NCBI RefSeq assembly: GCF_029835735.1
Contig: NZ_JAOEAL010000001.1
Coordinates: 2,108,001 to 2,172,000 of the forward strand
Length of the DNA stretch: 64,000 nt
Reading direction: 5' to 3'
Source: Shewanella sp. GD04112
GTDB lineage: Bacteria > Pseudomonadota > Gammaproteobacteria > Enterobacterales > Shewanellaceae
This document shows positions 19,636 to 29,937 of the stretch, in pieces. The notes beneath the pieces were generated by a model, which saw only the letters and a program-made list of their open reading frames with translations, had not been told where the DNA came from and searched no databases. Made by a program: the position numbers and the translations under genes. How positions within the stretch are numbered: position 1 is the stretch's first letter; each line of letters starts with the position of its first letter.

Positions 19636-19865
19636 CTTTGAATATAAACGCTGTTTTTTTGATTTTTTGCTCACCTGTTATCACATCTTTACGCTCTGGC
19701 TGGATTTACAGAGGATGTACCACTAAAATTTTCCTCGAAATACAGAGGATTTAGTAATAAACTTCGCGCGACGATCTGGATCACACTAATTTTCTGAGAT
19801 CGTTAAGCCGAAGCATCCAAATAATGAAAAAAAGCGCTGCCATAGACGCTTAAGGAAACAGCAAC

Positions 19866-22800
19866 ATGGCCTTGAAAGATGCAATGCCTTCAGTACTACT
19901 TGAAAATGTAGTCAGTTTAATTCACGCTAAAGTCCCTAATTCACAAGCCAAGCAAGTTGAACAGTTCGCGACCTGCCTTTATGCCCACATGTCGAAAGAC
20001 GACCTCAATGCGCGTAACGACAGCGACCTGTATGGTGCGGTTCTCAGTTTATGGAATGCACTAAACAAAACCCCGAAAGGGGAGACTCACCTCAGAGTAT
20101 TCAATCCAAGTCAGTCAAAACACGGCTGGCAATCAACTCATTCGATCATTGAAGTTATCCAACCTGACATGCCATTCCTGGTAGATTCAGTTGGTATGGC
20201 ATTGAATCGTATGGGTATTACGGCTCACATGATGTTACACACTCCGCTGGCGATTGAGCGTTCAGCCCAGGATGTAACTAAAGTCACTTACCTGAATCAA
20301 AGCCCTGACAGCACTGAACACGTTGCCGTTTTCCTGATTGAAATCGACCGTCAAAGCAGCAGTGTGGATATCAAAGCCCTTGAGCGCGAAATCCAATCTG
20401 TGCTGGGTGATGTGGCTGCATCAGTCAACGACTGGAGCGCGATGTCAGCTAAGCTGAGTGAGACCATTAAAGATTTACCTAAGCGTCCATTCCCCGGTGA
20501 GAAGCAAGAGTTAGAAGAAGCGATTAACTTCTTAACTTATCTTAATAATCATCACTTTACCTTACTGGGTTACCGTCAATACGATTTAAAACGCGTTGAA
20601 GGCGACGTCGAACTAGTGCCAAATATGGCCTCTAGTTTAGGCTTAATGAATAAGCACCATAAGACTCAGCCAGAGCAAGGTTTATTATTATCAAGCTTCT
20701 CTGACAGTGCCCGTAAAGAAGCCTTAGACCACAGTTTACTGATCCTGACCAAGAGCAGCGCCAAGAGCCGCGTGCACCGTCCTGCTTATGTGGACTATAT
20801 CGGTATCAAACGCTTTGACAAGAAAGGCAATGTGGTCGGTGAAGATAGATTCATCGGTTTGTACGCCTCAAATGTGTATAACCGCAGCCCACGTGAGATC
20901 CCGCTGCTGAACGAAAAAGTCCAGCGCGTATTAGACCGTTCAGGTTTAACGCCACGTTCTCACGACTATAAAGCCCTGCTGAACATTCTCGAAAACCTGC
21001 CGCGCGATGAGCTAATCCAAGCCAATGTTGATGATTTAGCACACACGGCGCACGGTGTGCTCGAGATGCAAGACAGGGACAAACTGAAACTCTTTGTTCG
21101 CAAAGATGGTTTCGGTCGTTTCTTATCCTGTTTAGTGTACGTTTCAAAAGATCGTTACAACACTAAACTTCGCCAAGATACTCAACGTATTCTGGCTCAG
21201 CATTTCAACAGCAAAGAAGATGTAGAGTTTACGACGTATTTCTCCGAGTCAACCCTGGCCCGTACTCACTACATTGTCAAAGTTGATAACAATAATATGG
21301 ATGTAGATGTGGCTGCCATTGAAAACAATTTAATTGAAGCGGCACGCTCGTGGGAAGATAAGTTAAATACCGCGCTAAACACCGCCTTAGGTGAAGAAGC
21401 CGGTACTCATCTGATGAAGCGTTACGCTAACGCCTTCGAACAAAGCTATAAAGAAGACGTATTACCAAGCTCTGCCGTTGTGGATATGCAACAGCTTGAA
21501 GCACTGGATGACGAACACAAGTTAGGCATGTTGTTCTATCAACCGCAGGAAGCAGCGTTGAACGACAACAAAGTGCGTTTAAAACTATTCCATAAAGATG
21601 AGCCAATCCATCTTTCTGACGTGCTGCCGATGCTGGAAAACTTTGGTCTGCGCGTGATCAACGAGCGTCCCTATGAAGTGACGACCTCAGACGGTTCTAC
21701 CTTCTGGATCTTAGACTTCTTAATGACGGTTAAAGTCACTAATACCGACAATATTGCCGACAGCCAAGACAGATTCCAAACTGCACTCTCTCAAGTGTGG
21801 CAAAAGAAACTAGAAGATGACGGTTTTAACCGCATCATTCTGGCGTCAGGTTTAACAGGCCGTGAAGTGTCAGTACTGCGTGCTTACGCTAAGTACATGC
21901 GTCAAATCGATGCGACATTCAGCCAAGCTTACATCGAAGAAACCTTCGGCCGTTACCCACAAATCGCTGATTTGTTGGTGAAAATGTTTATTCGTAAGTT
22001 CAATCCAAAACTGAAGACCCGTACTCTGGGCAAGTTTATGGAGCAGATCAACCTACGTTTAGACGAAGTATCGAGCCTAGACGATGACCGTATTATCCGT
22101 CGTTACCTCGATTTGATTAACGCCACGCTGCGTACTAACTTCTACCAACTGGATGCCAAAGGCGAATCTAAGAGTTATATCTCGTTTAAATTCATGCCTT
22201 CGTTAATTCCTGAAATGCCGCGTCCGTTGCCGAAATTCGAAATTTTCGTTTATTCGCCACGGGTTGAAGGTGTGCATTTACGCTACGGTAAAGTGGCTCG
22301 TGGTGGTCTGCGTTGGTCTGACCGCCGTGAAGACTTCCGTACTGAAGTGCTTGGCTTAGTAAAAGCACAACAAGTGAAGAACACCGTAATTGTGCCTGTG
22401 GGCGCGAAAGGTGGTTTCGTTTGTAAACAACTGCCTACTGAAGGTGGCCGCGAAGCCTTCTTCACCGAAGGTCAAGAATGTTACCGCATCTTTATCCGTG
22501 CGCTGCTCGATATCACAGATAACATCGTTAACGGTGAAATCGTTCACCCGGTAGATGTGGTCCGTCACGATGAAGATGATCCATATTTAGTGGTCGCGGC
22601 AGACAAAGGGACTGCCACCTTCTCTGACATCGCTAACGCCATTTCTCAAGAATATAACTTCTGGTTAGGCGATGCGTTCGCATCGGGTGGTAGTAACGGT
22701 TACGACCATAAGAAAATGGGTATCACGGCCAGAGGTGGTTGGGAATCGGTTAAACGTCACTTCCGCGAAGTGGGTATCGATTGTCAAACCACAGACTTTA

Positions 22801-24710
22801 CCTGTTTAGGTATTGGTGACATGGCGGGTGACGTATTTGGTAACGGTATGTTGTTGTCTAAGCACACAAAACTTGTGGCTGCATTCAACCACATGCATAT
22901 CTTTATCGACCCGAATCCAGATACAGCTGCCAGCTATGAAGAACGTGCCCGTTTATTCGCGCTGCCACGTTCAACCTGGGAAGACTACAACAGCAAGCTG
23001 ATTTCTAAGGGCGGCGGTATCTTCCTGCGTTCATCTAAGTCCATTCCATTGTCTGCTGAAATGAAGCAAATGCTGGAAACGGAAAAGACGTCGATGACTC
23101 CGACTGAGCTGATGAAAGAACTGCTGAAAATGCCAGTGGATCTGATTTGGAACGGTGGTATCGGTACTTATGTTAAGTCATCACGCGAAACCCATGCAGA
23201 AGTAGGCGACCGCGCTAACGATGCGCTGCGTGTCAATGGTCGCGAACTGCGCGCCAAGATCGTGGGCGAGGGTGGTAACTTAGGTTGTACTCAGTTAGGT
23301 CGTATTGAATACGCGGCAAACGGCGGTCGTATCAACACTGACTTCGTGGATAACGTAGGTGGTGTGGACTGTTCTGACAACGAAGTTAACATCAAAATTC
23401 TATTAAACGCGTTAGTCGCTGAGGGTGAACTGACACTCAAGCAACGTAACCGTTTACTGGAAGAGATGACTGAAGAAGTTGGCCAAATCGTACTGCAGGA
23501 TTGTAAAGATCAAACCCGTACGATTTCGGTCACCCAAGTCCGCGGTGCTGAGCAGTTAAAAGAGCAAATTCGCTTTATCCAGTATCTGGAAAAAGAAGGC
23601 AAGTTAGACCGCGCCTTAGAATTCTTACCATCGGAAGAAGAGCTGGCAGAACGTTTAGCCAATGGCCGCGCCTTAACGCGTCCAGAGCTGTCGGTACTGG
23701 TGGCGTACGCTAAGATGGTACTGAAAGAGCAGTTACTGACTCAAGAAATCACCGAAGACACGCTGCTGAGCCAACTGTTGATTGCTTACTTCCCGAAACA
23801 ACTTCAGGAACTGTACAGCCACAGAATGGTGACGCACCCACTGCGCGGTGAAATCATTGCCACGTCACTGGCCAACGAATTGGTCAACGACATGGGTCTG
23901 AACTTTGTTCAACGTATGCAAGATGAGACTGGTGCCTCAGTTGCCGACGCGGCAATTTGTTACACTATGGCTCGCGAAGTGTTTGGTTTAGCTGAATTAA
24001 CTAAAGCGATCACTGACTTAAACGGTATTGTTCCTGCTGTGGTTCAGGGCGAAATGCTGCATCAATTACGTCGCAATATGCGCCGTGCATGCCGCTGGTT
24101 CCTGCGTCACCGCAACCGTACTTGGAGCATCGAGCAAACTGTAGCCTTCTTCAAACCCGTATTTGAACAAATCAAAGCGAATGTTCATTCCTACTTGGTA
24201 GAAGAAGAAGCGGCGGGTATCCAAGCTGAGATCAACGCTCTTATCAAAGAGAACGTGCCTCAGAATGTGGCGACCGTCGTGGCTAACATGAGCACACTGT
24301 TCTCGGCTCTGGATATTGCGCAAATTGCCCAAGCCGAAGAGAAAACAGTTGAGCTCGTTGCCGAGACATATTTCAAACTCGGTGCCCGCGTTGAGCTGCA
24401 TTGGTTCCTAGAGCAGATCAGTGCACAGCCTGTGGCAAACCATTGGCAGGCACTGGCTCGTGCAGCCTTTAGGGAAGAGTTGGATTGGCAACAACGTGCG
24501 TTGACGTCAGTGGTCTTAAGAACATGCAGTGCAACCTGTGACGCTCAAAGCGTTATTTCTCAGTGGATTGATACCAATCAAGCCCTACTGGAAAGATGGT
24601 TCCATATGCTCGCTGACTTCAAAACGTCGCAAAGCCATGAGTTTGCTAAGTTCTCTGTCGCCCTGCGTGAACTGAACCTTCTGATCCTTCATTGCGAAGG
24701 CCATAAGTAA
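19866..24710 (+). CDS. gdhB: NAD-specific glutamate dehydrogenase, 180-kDa class
   Basis: This 1614-aa protein belongs to the large bacterial NAD-glutamate dehydrogenase class (P. aeruginosa GdhB is about 1620 aa). It oxidises glutamate to 2-oxoglutarate and ammonia. The long N-terminal half carries ACT-like regulatory segments. The catalytic region around residues 800-1180 includes RYGKVARGGLRWSDRREDFR, the substrate-lysine stretch IVPVGAKGGFVCKQ and GIGDMAGDVFGNG. Large C-terminal helices complete it. AAGGAAA precedes the ATG. The gene has its own terminator, so it is monocistronic. Confidence 0.95.
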   Translation: MALKDAMPSVLLENVVSLIHAKVPNSQAKQVEQFATCLYAHMSKDDLNARNDSDLYGAVLSLWNALNKTPKGETHLRVFNPSQSKHGWQSTHSIIEVIQPDMPFLVDSVGMALNRMGITAHMMLHTPLAIERSAQDVTKVTYLNQSPDSTEHVAVFLIEIDRQSSSVDIKALEREIQSVLGDVAASVNDWSAMSAKLSETIKDLPKRPFPGEKQELEEAINFLTYLNNHHFTLLGYRQYDLKRVEGDVELVPNMASSLGLMNKHHKTQPEQGLLLSSFSDSARKEALDHSLLILTKSSAKSRVHRPAYVDYIGIKRFDKKGNVVGEDRFIGLYASNVYNRSPREIPLLNEKVQRVLDRSGLTPRSHDYKALLNILENLPRDELIQANVDDLAHTAHGVLEMQDRDKLKLFVRKDGFGRFLSCLVYVSKDRYNTKLRQDTQRILAQHFNSKEDVEFTTYFSESTLARTHYIVKVDNNNMDVDVAAIENNLIEAARSWEDKLNTALNTALGEEAGTHLMKRYANAFEQSYKEDVLPSSAVVDMQQLEALDDEHKLGMLFYQPQEAALNDNKVRLKLFHKDEPIHLSDVLPMLENFGLRVINERPYEVTTSDGSTFWILDFLMTVKVTNTDNIADSQDRFQTALSQVWQKKLEDDGFNRIILASGLTGREVSVLRAYAKYMRQIDATFSQAYIEETFGRYPQIADLLVKMFIRKFNPKLKTRTLGKFMEQINLRLDEVSSLDDDRIIRRYLDLINATLRTNFYQLDAKGESKSYISFKFMPSLIPEMPRPLPKFEIFVYSPRVEGVHLRYGKVARGGLRWSDRREDFRTEVLGLVKAQQVKNTVIVPVGAKGGFVCKQLPTEGGREAFFTEGQECYRIFIRALLDITDNIVNGEIVHPVDVVRHDEDDPYLVVAADKGTATFSDIANAISQEYNFWLGDAFASGGSNGYDHKKMGITARGGWESVKRHFREVGIDCQTTDFTCLGIGDMAGDVFGNGMLLSKHTKLVAAFNHMHIFIDPNPDTAASYEERARLFALPRSTWEDYNSKLISKGGGIFLRSSKSIPLSAEMKQMLETEKTSMTPTELMKELLKMPVDLIWNGGIGTYVKSSRETHAEVGDRANDALRVNGRELRAKIVGEGGNLGCTQLGRIEYAANGGRINTDFVDNVGGVDCSDNEVNIKILLNALVAEGELTLKQRNRLLEEMTEEVGQIVLQDCKDQTRTISVTQVRGAEQLKEQIRFIQYLEKEGKLDRALEFLPSEEELAERLANGRALTRPELSVLVAYAKMVLKEQLLTQEITEDTLLSQLLIAYFPKQLQELYSHRMVTHPLRGEIIATSLANELVNDMGLNFVQRMQDETGASVADAAICYTMAREVFGLAELTKAITDLNGIVPAVVQGEMLHQLRRNMRRACRWFLRHRNRTWSIEQTVAFFKPVFEQIKANVHSYLVEEEAAGIQAEINALIKENVPQNVATVVANMSTLFSALDIAQIAQAEEKTVELVAETYFKLGARVELHWFLEQISAQPVANHWQALARAAFREELDWQQRALTSVVLRTCSATCDAQSVISQWIDTNQALLERWFHMLADFKTSQSHEFAKFSVALRELNLLILHCEGHK

Positions 24711-24728
24711 ACTTTTATAACAATCAGA

Positions 24729-24757
24729 AGCCCTGGCGATCGCCGGGGCTTTTTTTA
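24729..24757 (+). terminator. Strong terminator after the glutamate dehydrogenase gene
   Basis: A GC-rich hairpin at 24729-24750 (AGCCCTGGCG and CGCCGGGGCT with one T-G pair) is followed by a run of seven T. It is a textbook intrinsic terminator placed between the dehydrogenase and pyrD genes. Confidence 0.92.
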
Positions 24758-24772
24758 GGTCGAGGAAAATAC

Positions 24773-25792
24773 ATGTTTTATAAAATCGCACAGAAAGTCA
24801 TGTTTCAGATGGATCCTGAGCGAGCGCATAATTTAGCCATTGGCAGCCTGAAAATGACAGGTAATAGTCCATTGAATGCGTTTTATGCCCAGAATATTGC
24901 GCCCGCGCCCGTCAGCTTTATGGGACTGACTTTTCCTAATCCTGTCGGTCTTGCCGCAGGTATGGATAAAGATGGCGAATCGATAGATGCCTTTCATGCG
25001 ATGGGATTTGGTCATGTGGAAGTGGGTACAGTGACCCCAAGACCACAACCCGGTAATGATTTACCCCGTTTATTTAGATTAAAACCCGCAAAGGCGATCA
25101 TCAATCGGATGGGCTTTAATAACAAGGGTGTCGATAATCTGGTCAAAAATTTGATCGCAAAGAAAACCGATATCATGGTTGGGGTCAATATTGGTAAAAA
25201 TAAAGACACTCCAGTAGAGCAGGGTAAAGACGATTATTTGATCTGCATGGACAAAGTGTATCCCTATGCAGCCTATATTGCGGTGAATATTTCATCACCG
25301 AATACACCCGGATTACGATCGCTACAATATGGCGATCTATTAGACGAATTATTAAGCGCATTAAAAACTAAGCAACTTGAGTTGGCCGAGAAACATAAAA
25401 AGTATGTGCCAATTGCCCTTAAAATTGCGCCTGATTTAACCACGGAAGAAATCGAAAATATTGCTCAATCCTTGATTAAAAACAAGTTTGATGGCGCGAT
25501 TGCGACTAACACAACATTAACCCGTGACGGTGTTAGCGGCCTTGCGAATGCCAATGAAAGTGGTGGGTTAAGTGGTAAACCATTGACTGAGCTTTCAACT
25601 AAAGTGATCAAACAATTAGCCACCTGTTTAAATGGTCAGATCCCGATCATTGGTGTGGGTGGAATTAACAGCGCAGAAGATGCGTTAGCTAAATTTGATG
25701 CGGGCGCGACTATGGTACAGATTTACTCAGGTTTTATTTACCAAGGTCCAAAGTTAATTAAAGAAATTGTTGAAGCTTACCGCTTAAAATAA
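24773..25792 (+). CDS. pyrD: Dihydroorotate dehydrogenase (quinone), class 2
   Basis: This 339-aa membrane-associated flavoprotein of pyrimidine synthesis passes electrons to quinone. The class 2 N-terminal amphipathic helix is present (MFYKIAQKVMFQMDPERAH). The catalytic base is Ser175 in NISSPNTPGLR, the same number as in E. coli. The FMN-binding stretches NPVGLAAGMDKDG, NRMGFNNKGVD and IIGVGGINSAEDA are all seen. zapC lies directly downstream, as in E. coli. A cluster of GATC sites begins at the last codons and fills the following gap. Confidence 0.96.
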   Translation: MFYKIAQKVMFQMDPERAHNLAIGSLKMTGNSPLNAFYAQNIAPAPVSFMGLTFPNPVGLAAGMDKDGESIDAFHAMGFGHVEVGTVTPRPQPGNDLPRLFRLKPAKAIINRMGFNNKGVDNLVKNLIAKKTDIMVGVNIGKNKDTPVEQGKDDYLICMDKVYPYAAYIAVNISSPNTPGLRSLQYGDLLDELLSALKTKQLELAEKHKKYVPIALKIAPDLTTEEIENIAQSLIKNKFDGAIATNTTLTRDGVSGLANANESGGLSGKPLTELSTKVIKQLATCLNGQIPIIGVGGINSAEDALAKFDAGATMVQIYSGFIYQGPKLIKEIVEAYRLK

Positions 25793-25793
25793 T

Positions 25794-25890
25794 GATCTTT
25801 AGATCTCAATAGGGATCTAAATTACGATCATTTATCTTAACTGCGATCTAAAACGATCAATAGATCGCAGTTAAGATCCTTAAATAGATC
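25794..25890. repeat. Cluster of nine GATC sites between pyrD and zapC
   Basis: GATC occurs at 25794, 25802, 25814, 25826, 25845, 25855, 25863, 25875 and 25887, that is nine sites in 97 bp where fewer than one is expected by chance. The spacing 8-12-12 occurs twice (first four and last four sites). A perfect 17-bp inverted repeat (25834-25850 and 25861-25877) is embedded in it. Such density resembles Dam-methylation-dependent SeqA-binding DNA. The function is not known. Confidence 0.85.
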
Positions 25891-25992
25891 TACTAAGTAA
25901 TTGTTAACTAATCTGTATTTTTATATTTTTATTTTGATATTGAATAAAATATCTACTATGATGTGCCAGTGTTCAAATAGTAGGTAAACGTT

Positions 25993-26526
25993 ATGTTATT
26001 ATTGCCACAAAAGGATTGGCACTGGAAATATAACGATTCGTATGGTGTATTAGGCGTTTCGTTAGGTTCCGAGATAGAATTTCTGACGGCTTATAAAGCA
26101 AAATCATTAATTCCTGATGCCTTATCAAGCATGGAATTTAATATTGCGCACGCCAAATTCTATATGAGCTTGCTCGACAAGTTGCCGAAAACCTTATCCC
26201 TTACCGATGCCGCCATAGTGCAAATTGCTCTAAATGCGACAGCCGCGCATTTTATGCTGACACCACAAATGCCAAAATCATGGTTTTTTGATTGCAGCGA
26301 TGTGTGCGTATTTAGCGATGTGGGTAAAGTCTTTGAGCTTAAATGCCAAAAACAACGCGCATTAGTCTTAGTCATCGAAAACACCCTACAATCCGCGTTG
26401 GTGATGTTATTATCGCCAGAATGTGTGTTATCAGGCGCTAAAACCATGACGCAATTTGAAACCATTAAGGTGATGCATAATCGCTTGCATCCATTAAGGG
26501 TACAGCGCCATGTTGTCGCAGCCTAA
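25993..26526 (+). CDS. zapC: Cell division protein ZapC
   Basis: This 177-aa cytoplasmic protein matches the ZapC family by its start (MLLLPQKDWHWKYNDSYGVL) and by the SLGSEIEFLTAYK and FLTPQMPKSWFF-type stretches. ZapC binds FtsZ and bundles its filaments at the division site. Its place after pyrD is conserved with E. coli. The 200-bp upstream gap contains the GATC cluster and an AT-rich stretch that probably includes the promoter, so Dam-linked control of zapC is conceivable. Confidence 0.9.
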   Translation: MLLLPQKDWHWKYNDSYGVLGVSLGSEIEFLTAYKAKSLIPDALSSMEFNIAHAKFYMSLLDKLPKTLSLTDAAIVQIALNATAAHFMLTPQMPKSWFFDCSDVCVFSDVGKVFELKCQKQRALVLVIENTLQSALVMLLSPECVLSGAKTMTQFETIKVMHNRLHPLRVQRHVVAA

Positions 26527-26557
26527 ATGACGGTCTAGCCAAATCTTGGCCGTCATT
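26526..26557 (+). terminator. Hairpin terminator overlapping the zapC stop
   Basis: An outer stem, AATGACGG at 26526-26533 with its complement at 26550-26557, and an inner GCCAA/TTGGC stem precede ATTATTTATT. The region from 26558 to 26953 (about 400 bp) shows no convincing gene on either strand. Confidence 0.65.
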
Positions 26558-26953
26558 ATTTATTTCGAGCTATTGGCAACATAGCTTGGTATTTTGATTA
26601 TTTCCGCACGGTTTTCCGCTTATCTGACACTATTCATTTACCCTATAAATCGACATGATTTACTGAAAGGTCAATTTAGAATATCTACAGCGTTATACTT
26701 CCTCGTTAATCCAAATCGTAGACTTTAGTGATACTCTTTGTCCCGACTTTTTGAACGCAAGAAATAGGGGTAAATATAGCCATAAGCGCTCTAGGTTCAC
26801 TCTCTATTTATCTTAGAAATAGTCTTAATAAACTATAGGGTTGAGGATAGACAATAAGCTTGGGGACTGGTGATTCATTCGATTGGTAAACTTAAGATAA
26901 GTCGGCCAGTTGAATATATCTTCAAATTTCTTTGTCGGTACTTTAGTGAATAA

Positions 26954-26993
26954 TGGGCTTTGTTTACCTATATCACTAAGGAAACAAAGCCCA
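26954..26993 (-). terminator. Hairpin downstream of adhE
   Basis: Perfect 12-bp arms at 26954-26965 and 26982-26993 (TGGGCTTTGTTT and its complement) with a 16-nt loop lie just beyond the adhE stop on the minus strand. No long T run follows, so strength is uncertain. Confidence 0.55.
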
Positions 26994-27019
26994 GTCAATT
27001 TCAGTGACTATTTAATGCA

Positions 27020-29620
27020 CTATTGCTCGGTGAAAGGGCGGCCATAGTAGCTGTCGAGCAGTAGCTGTTTTAGCTCACTAATCAGAGGATAGCGAGGGTT
27101 GGCGCCAGTACATTGGTCATCGAAGGCATCCTCGGCGAGCTCGTCTAGTTTGGCGAGGAAGTCGGCTTCGTTAACTCCCGCTTCTTGGATAGATGCTGGA
27201 ATGCCCAGCGTCTTCTTGAGTTGCTCGATTTTTTCCAGCAATTTCTCGACTTTTTCCGCATCTGAACTTCCACCTAAGGCTAAATGATCGGCAATCGCGG
27301 CGTAACGACACAGGGCTTTGGGTCTGTCGTATTGGCTGAATGCGGCTTGCTTAGTGGGTAAGTCGGTCGCATTAAAACGGATCACGTTACTGATGAGTAG
27401 CGCATTGGCCAGTCCATGGGCTAAGTGAAACTCGGCGCCCAGTTTATGGGCCATTGAGTGACAGATCCCAAGGAAGGCGTTGGCAAAGGCGATACCGGCT
27501 ATAGTTGCGCCATTGTGCACTTTTTCACGGGCGATGGGGGATGCAGCGCCAAGCTCATAAGCATCGGGCAGATATTTGCACAGTAGGTCGAGTGCCTGCA
27601 GGGCTTGACCATCGCTGTACTCATTCGCCATCACGCTGACATAGGCTTCGAGCGCGTGGGTGATCGCATCGATCCCGCCGAAAGCGGTTAAGGATTTAGG
27701 CATATCCATCACCAGATTCGGGTCAACAATCGCCATGTTAGGGGTGAGTTGATAGTCGGCGATGGGGTATTTTTTACCGGTTTGTTCATCGGTGACTACG
27801 GCAAAAGGTGTGACCTCAGAGCCTGTGCCAGATGTGGTGGGGATTGCCACCATAGTGGCTTTGACGCCCATTTTAGGGAATTTATAGATACGTTTACGGA
27901 TATCCATAAAACGCAATGCTAAATCGGCAAAGTCGACATCGGGATGCTCGTACATGACCCAAATAATCTTGGCCGCATCCATGGGTGAGCCACCGCCTAA
28001 GGCAATAATCACATCGGGCTTAAAGCTATTGGCGACTTTGGCACCTAGGCGTACGGTGGCCAGTGTGGGGTCGGCTTCCACCTCGTAAAAGACTTCGGTT
28101 TCAAGGCCCTGTGCTTTTAAAATCTTTAAGGTTTCGTCGCAATAACCTTGGTTAAAGAGGAATCTGTCGGTCACTACGAGGGCGCGTTTTTTATCGCTCA
28201 ATTCTTCAAGCGCAATGGGTAAACTGCCGCGGCGAAAGTAGATAGACGAAGGAAGCTTGTGCCACAGCATGTTTTCAGCCCTCTTAGCGACGGTTTTTTT
28301 ATTGATTAAATGACTTGGGCCGACGTTTTCGGAAATCGAGTTTCCGCCCCAAGAACCACAACCTAAGGTGAGCGAGGGAGCGAGTTTAAAGTTGTACAGA
28401 TCGCCAATGCCGCCTTGCGAGGCTGGGGTGTTGATTAAAATACGCGCGGTTTTCATTCTAAAACCAAAGGTTTTCACCCGCTCGGTTTGGGTGTCTTGGT
28501 CAGTATATAAGCCTGATGTGTGGCCAATCCCGCCTAAGGCAACTAAGGCTTCTGCTTTATCGACGGCATCACTGAAATCGGCGGCGCGGTACATGCCAAG
28601 CAATGGGGATAGTTTTTCGTGGGCAAAGGCTTCGGCCTCAGTGATATCGGTGACCTCACCAATTAGTACCTTAGTAGTGTGGGGGACATCAATGCCCGCC
28701 ATTTGCGCTATGGTCGCGGCGCTTTGGCCGACGATATCGGCATTTAAGCCGCCATTTTTAAGGATGACTTGCTGCATTGCTGCGGTTTGCGCGGCATTTA
28801 AGAGATAACCACCATGAGTCGCGAAGCGCTCTTTAACTTGCTCGTAGATGCTATCGACCACAATCACCGCTTGCTCTGAGGCACAGACAACGCCGTTATC
28901 GAAGGTTTTAGACATCAGAATCGAGCTGACCGCACGTTTTATATCGGCGGTTTCATCAATAACAATCGGCGTGTTACCTGCGCCGACACCAATTGCGGGT
29001 TTGCCTGAGGAGTAGGCGGCTTTCACCATGCCTGGGCCACCTGTGGCGAGGATAAGGTTCACTTTAGCATGGGTCATCAATTGATTGGAAAGTGCCACAC
29101 TGGGCTCATCAATCCAACCGATAATGTCCTTGGGCGCACCGGCGGCAATAGCAGCATCTAGTACCAATTTCGCCGCTGTGGTGGTCGAGACTTTCGCCCT
29201 TGGGTGAGGGGAGAAAATAATCGCATTACGGGTTTTAAGACTGATTAATGCTTTGAAGATGGCGGTAGAGGTGGGATTTGTGGTGGGGACAATCCCACAG
29301 ATAATGCCCACGGGCTCGGCGATAGTGATAGTGCCGAAGGTGGGGTCCTCGGATAAAATTCCGCAGGTCTTTTCATCTTTGTATTTGTTGTAAATGTACT
29401 CGGAGGCAAAGTGGTTTTTAATCACTTTGTCTTCAATCACTCCCATTCGGGTTTCGGCGGCGGCCATTTTCGCAAGCGATATGCGCGCATCGGCGGCGGC
29501 CAGTGCGGCGGCGCGGAAAATCGCATCGACTTGTGCTTGGCTAAAACTGGCATATTCGGCTTGCGCTCTGGCGACGCGCTCGACCATGAGATCCAGTTCT
29601 TGAGCATTAGTTACTGTCAT
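27020..29620 (-). CDS. adhE: Bifunctional acetaldehyde-CoA/alcohol dehydrogenase AdhE
   Basis: This 866-aa fermentative enzyme converts acetyl-CoA to acetaldehyde and ethanol and forms spirosomes in E. coli (891 aa). The N-terminal aldehyde-dehydrogenase domain carries catalytic Cys246 (GVVCASEQAV). The C-terminal iron-type alcohol-dehydrogenase domain begins around residue 450 and has the NAD loop GGGSPMDAAK and metal-binding histidines in GICHSMAHKLGAEFHLAHG. AGGAG precedes the ATG. The neighbouring MarC/YchE gene is divergent across 317 bp, which should contain both promoters. In E. coli, ychE is likewise next to adhE. Confidence 0.96.
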   Translation of the reverse strand: MTVTNAQELDLMVERVARAQAEYASFSQAQVDAIFRAAALAAADARISLAKMAAAETRMGVIEDKVIKNHFASEYIYNKYKDEKTCGILSEDPTFGTITIAEPVGIICGIVPTTNPTSTAIFKALISLKTRNAIIFSPHPRAKVSTTTAAKLVLDAAIAAGAPKDIIGWIDEPSVALSNQLMTHAKVNLILATGGPGMVKAAYSSGKPAIGVGAGNTPIVIDETADIKRAVSSILMSKTFDNGVVCASEQAVIVVDSIYEQVKERFATHGGYLLNAAQTAAMQQVILKNGGLNADIVGQSAATIAQMAGIDVPHTTKVLIGEVTDITEAEAFAHEKLSPLLGMYRAADFSDAVDKAEALVALGGIGHTSGLYTDQDTQTERVKTFGFRMKTARILINTPASQGGIGDLYNFKLAPSLTLGCGSWGGNSISENVGPSHLINKKTVAKRAENMLWHKLPSSIYFRRGSLPIALEELSDKKRALVVTDRFLFNQGYCDETLKILKAQGLETEVFYEVEADPTLATVRLGAKVANSFKPDVIIALGGGSPMDAAKIIWVMYEHPDVDFADLALRFMDIRKRIYKFPKMGVKATMVAIPTTSGTGSEVTPFAVVTDEQTGKKYPIADYQLTPNMAIVDPNLVMDMPKSLTAFGGIDAITHALEAYVSVMANEYSDGQALQALDLLCKYLPDAYELGAASPIAREKVHNGATIAGIAFANAFLGICHSMAHKLGAEFHLAHGLANALLISNVIRFNATDLPTKQAAFSQYDRPKALCRYAAIADHLALGGSSDAEKVEKLLEKIEQLKKTLGIPASIQEAGVNEADFLAKLDELAEDAFDDQCTGANPRYPLISELKQLLLDSYYGRPFTEQ

Positions 29621-29937
29621 GATTAAGACTCCTAAAAAGATTTAGGGAATGCGCGATTCGCTAAATCTTCTTTATGGTGAAAAATTACACCTAAAGCCGC
29701 AGTGAAAGTGTGATCGTCCAATCAGTTTGGCGCTCTTATGTAATAAAAATACAGTAACTATGATCTGTTTTACCCTCTTTGGCTTAAAATCCACCGAGGA
29801 TTGCCAGCAGTTATTACTCAAACTTGTGATTTAACCTCAAAAATCTCATTTTTCAGTCATCTGCGGTTAAGCTACTATACTTGCCCTTACGGTTAGTTTG
29901 ATGAAATTGGCGTGACACGCTCAATAAGGACTGCAAC

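Noticed and set aside
26558..26953. Possible gene in the 400-bp gap between zapC and adhE
   Set aside because: No open frame of useful length with a start and ribosome site on either strand, and base composition is that of intergenic DNA.
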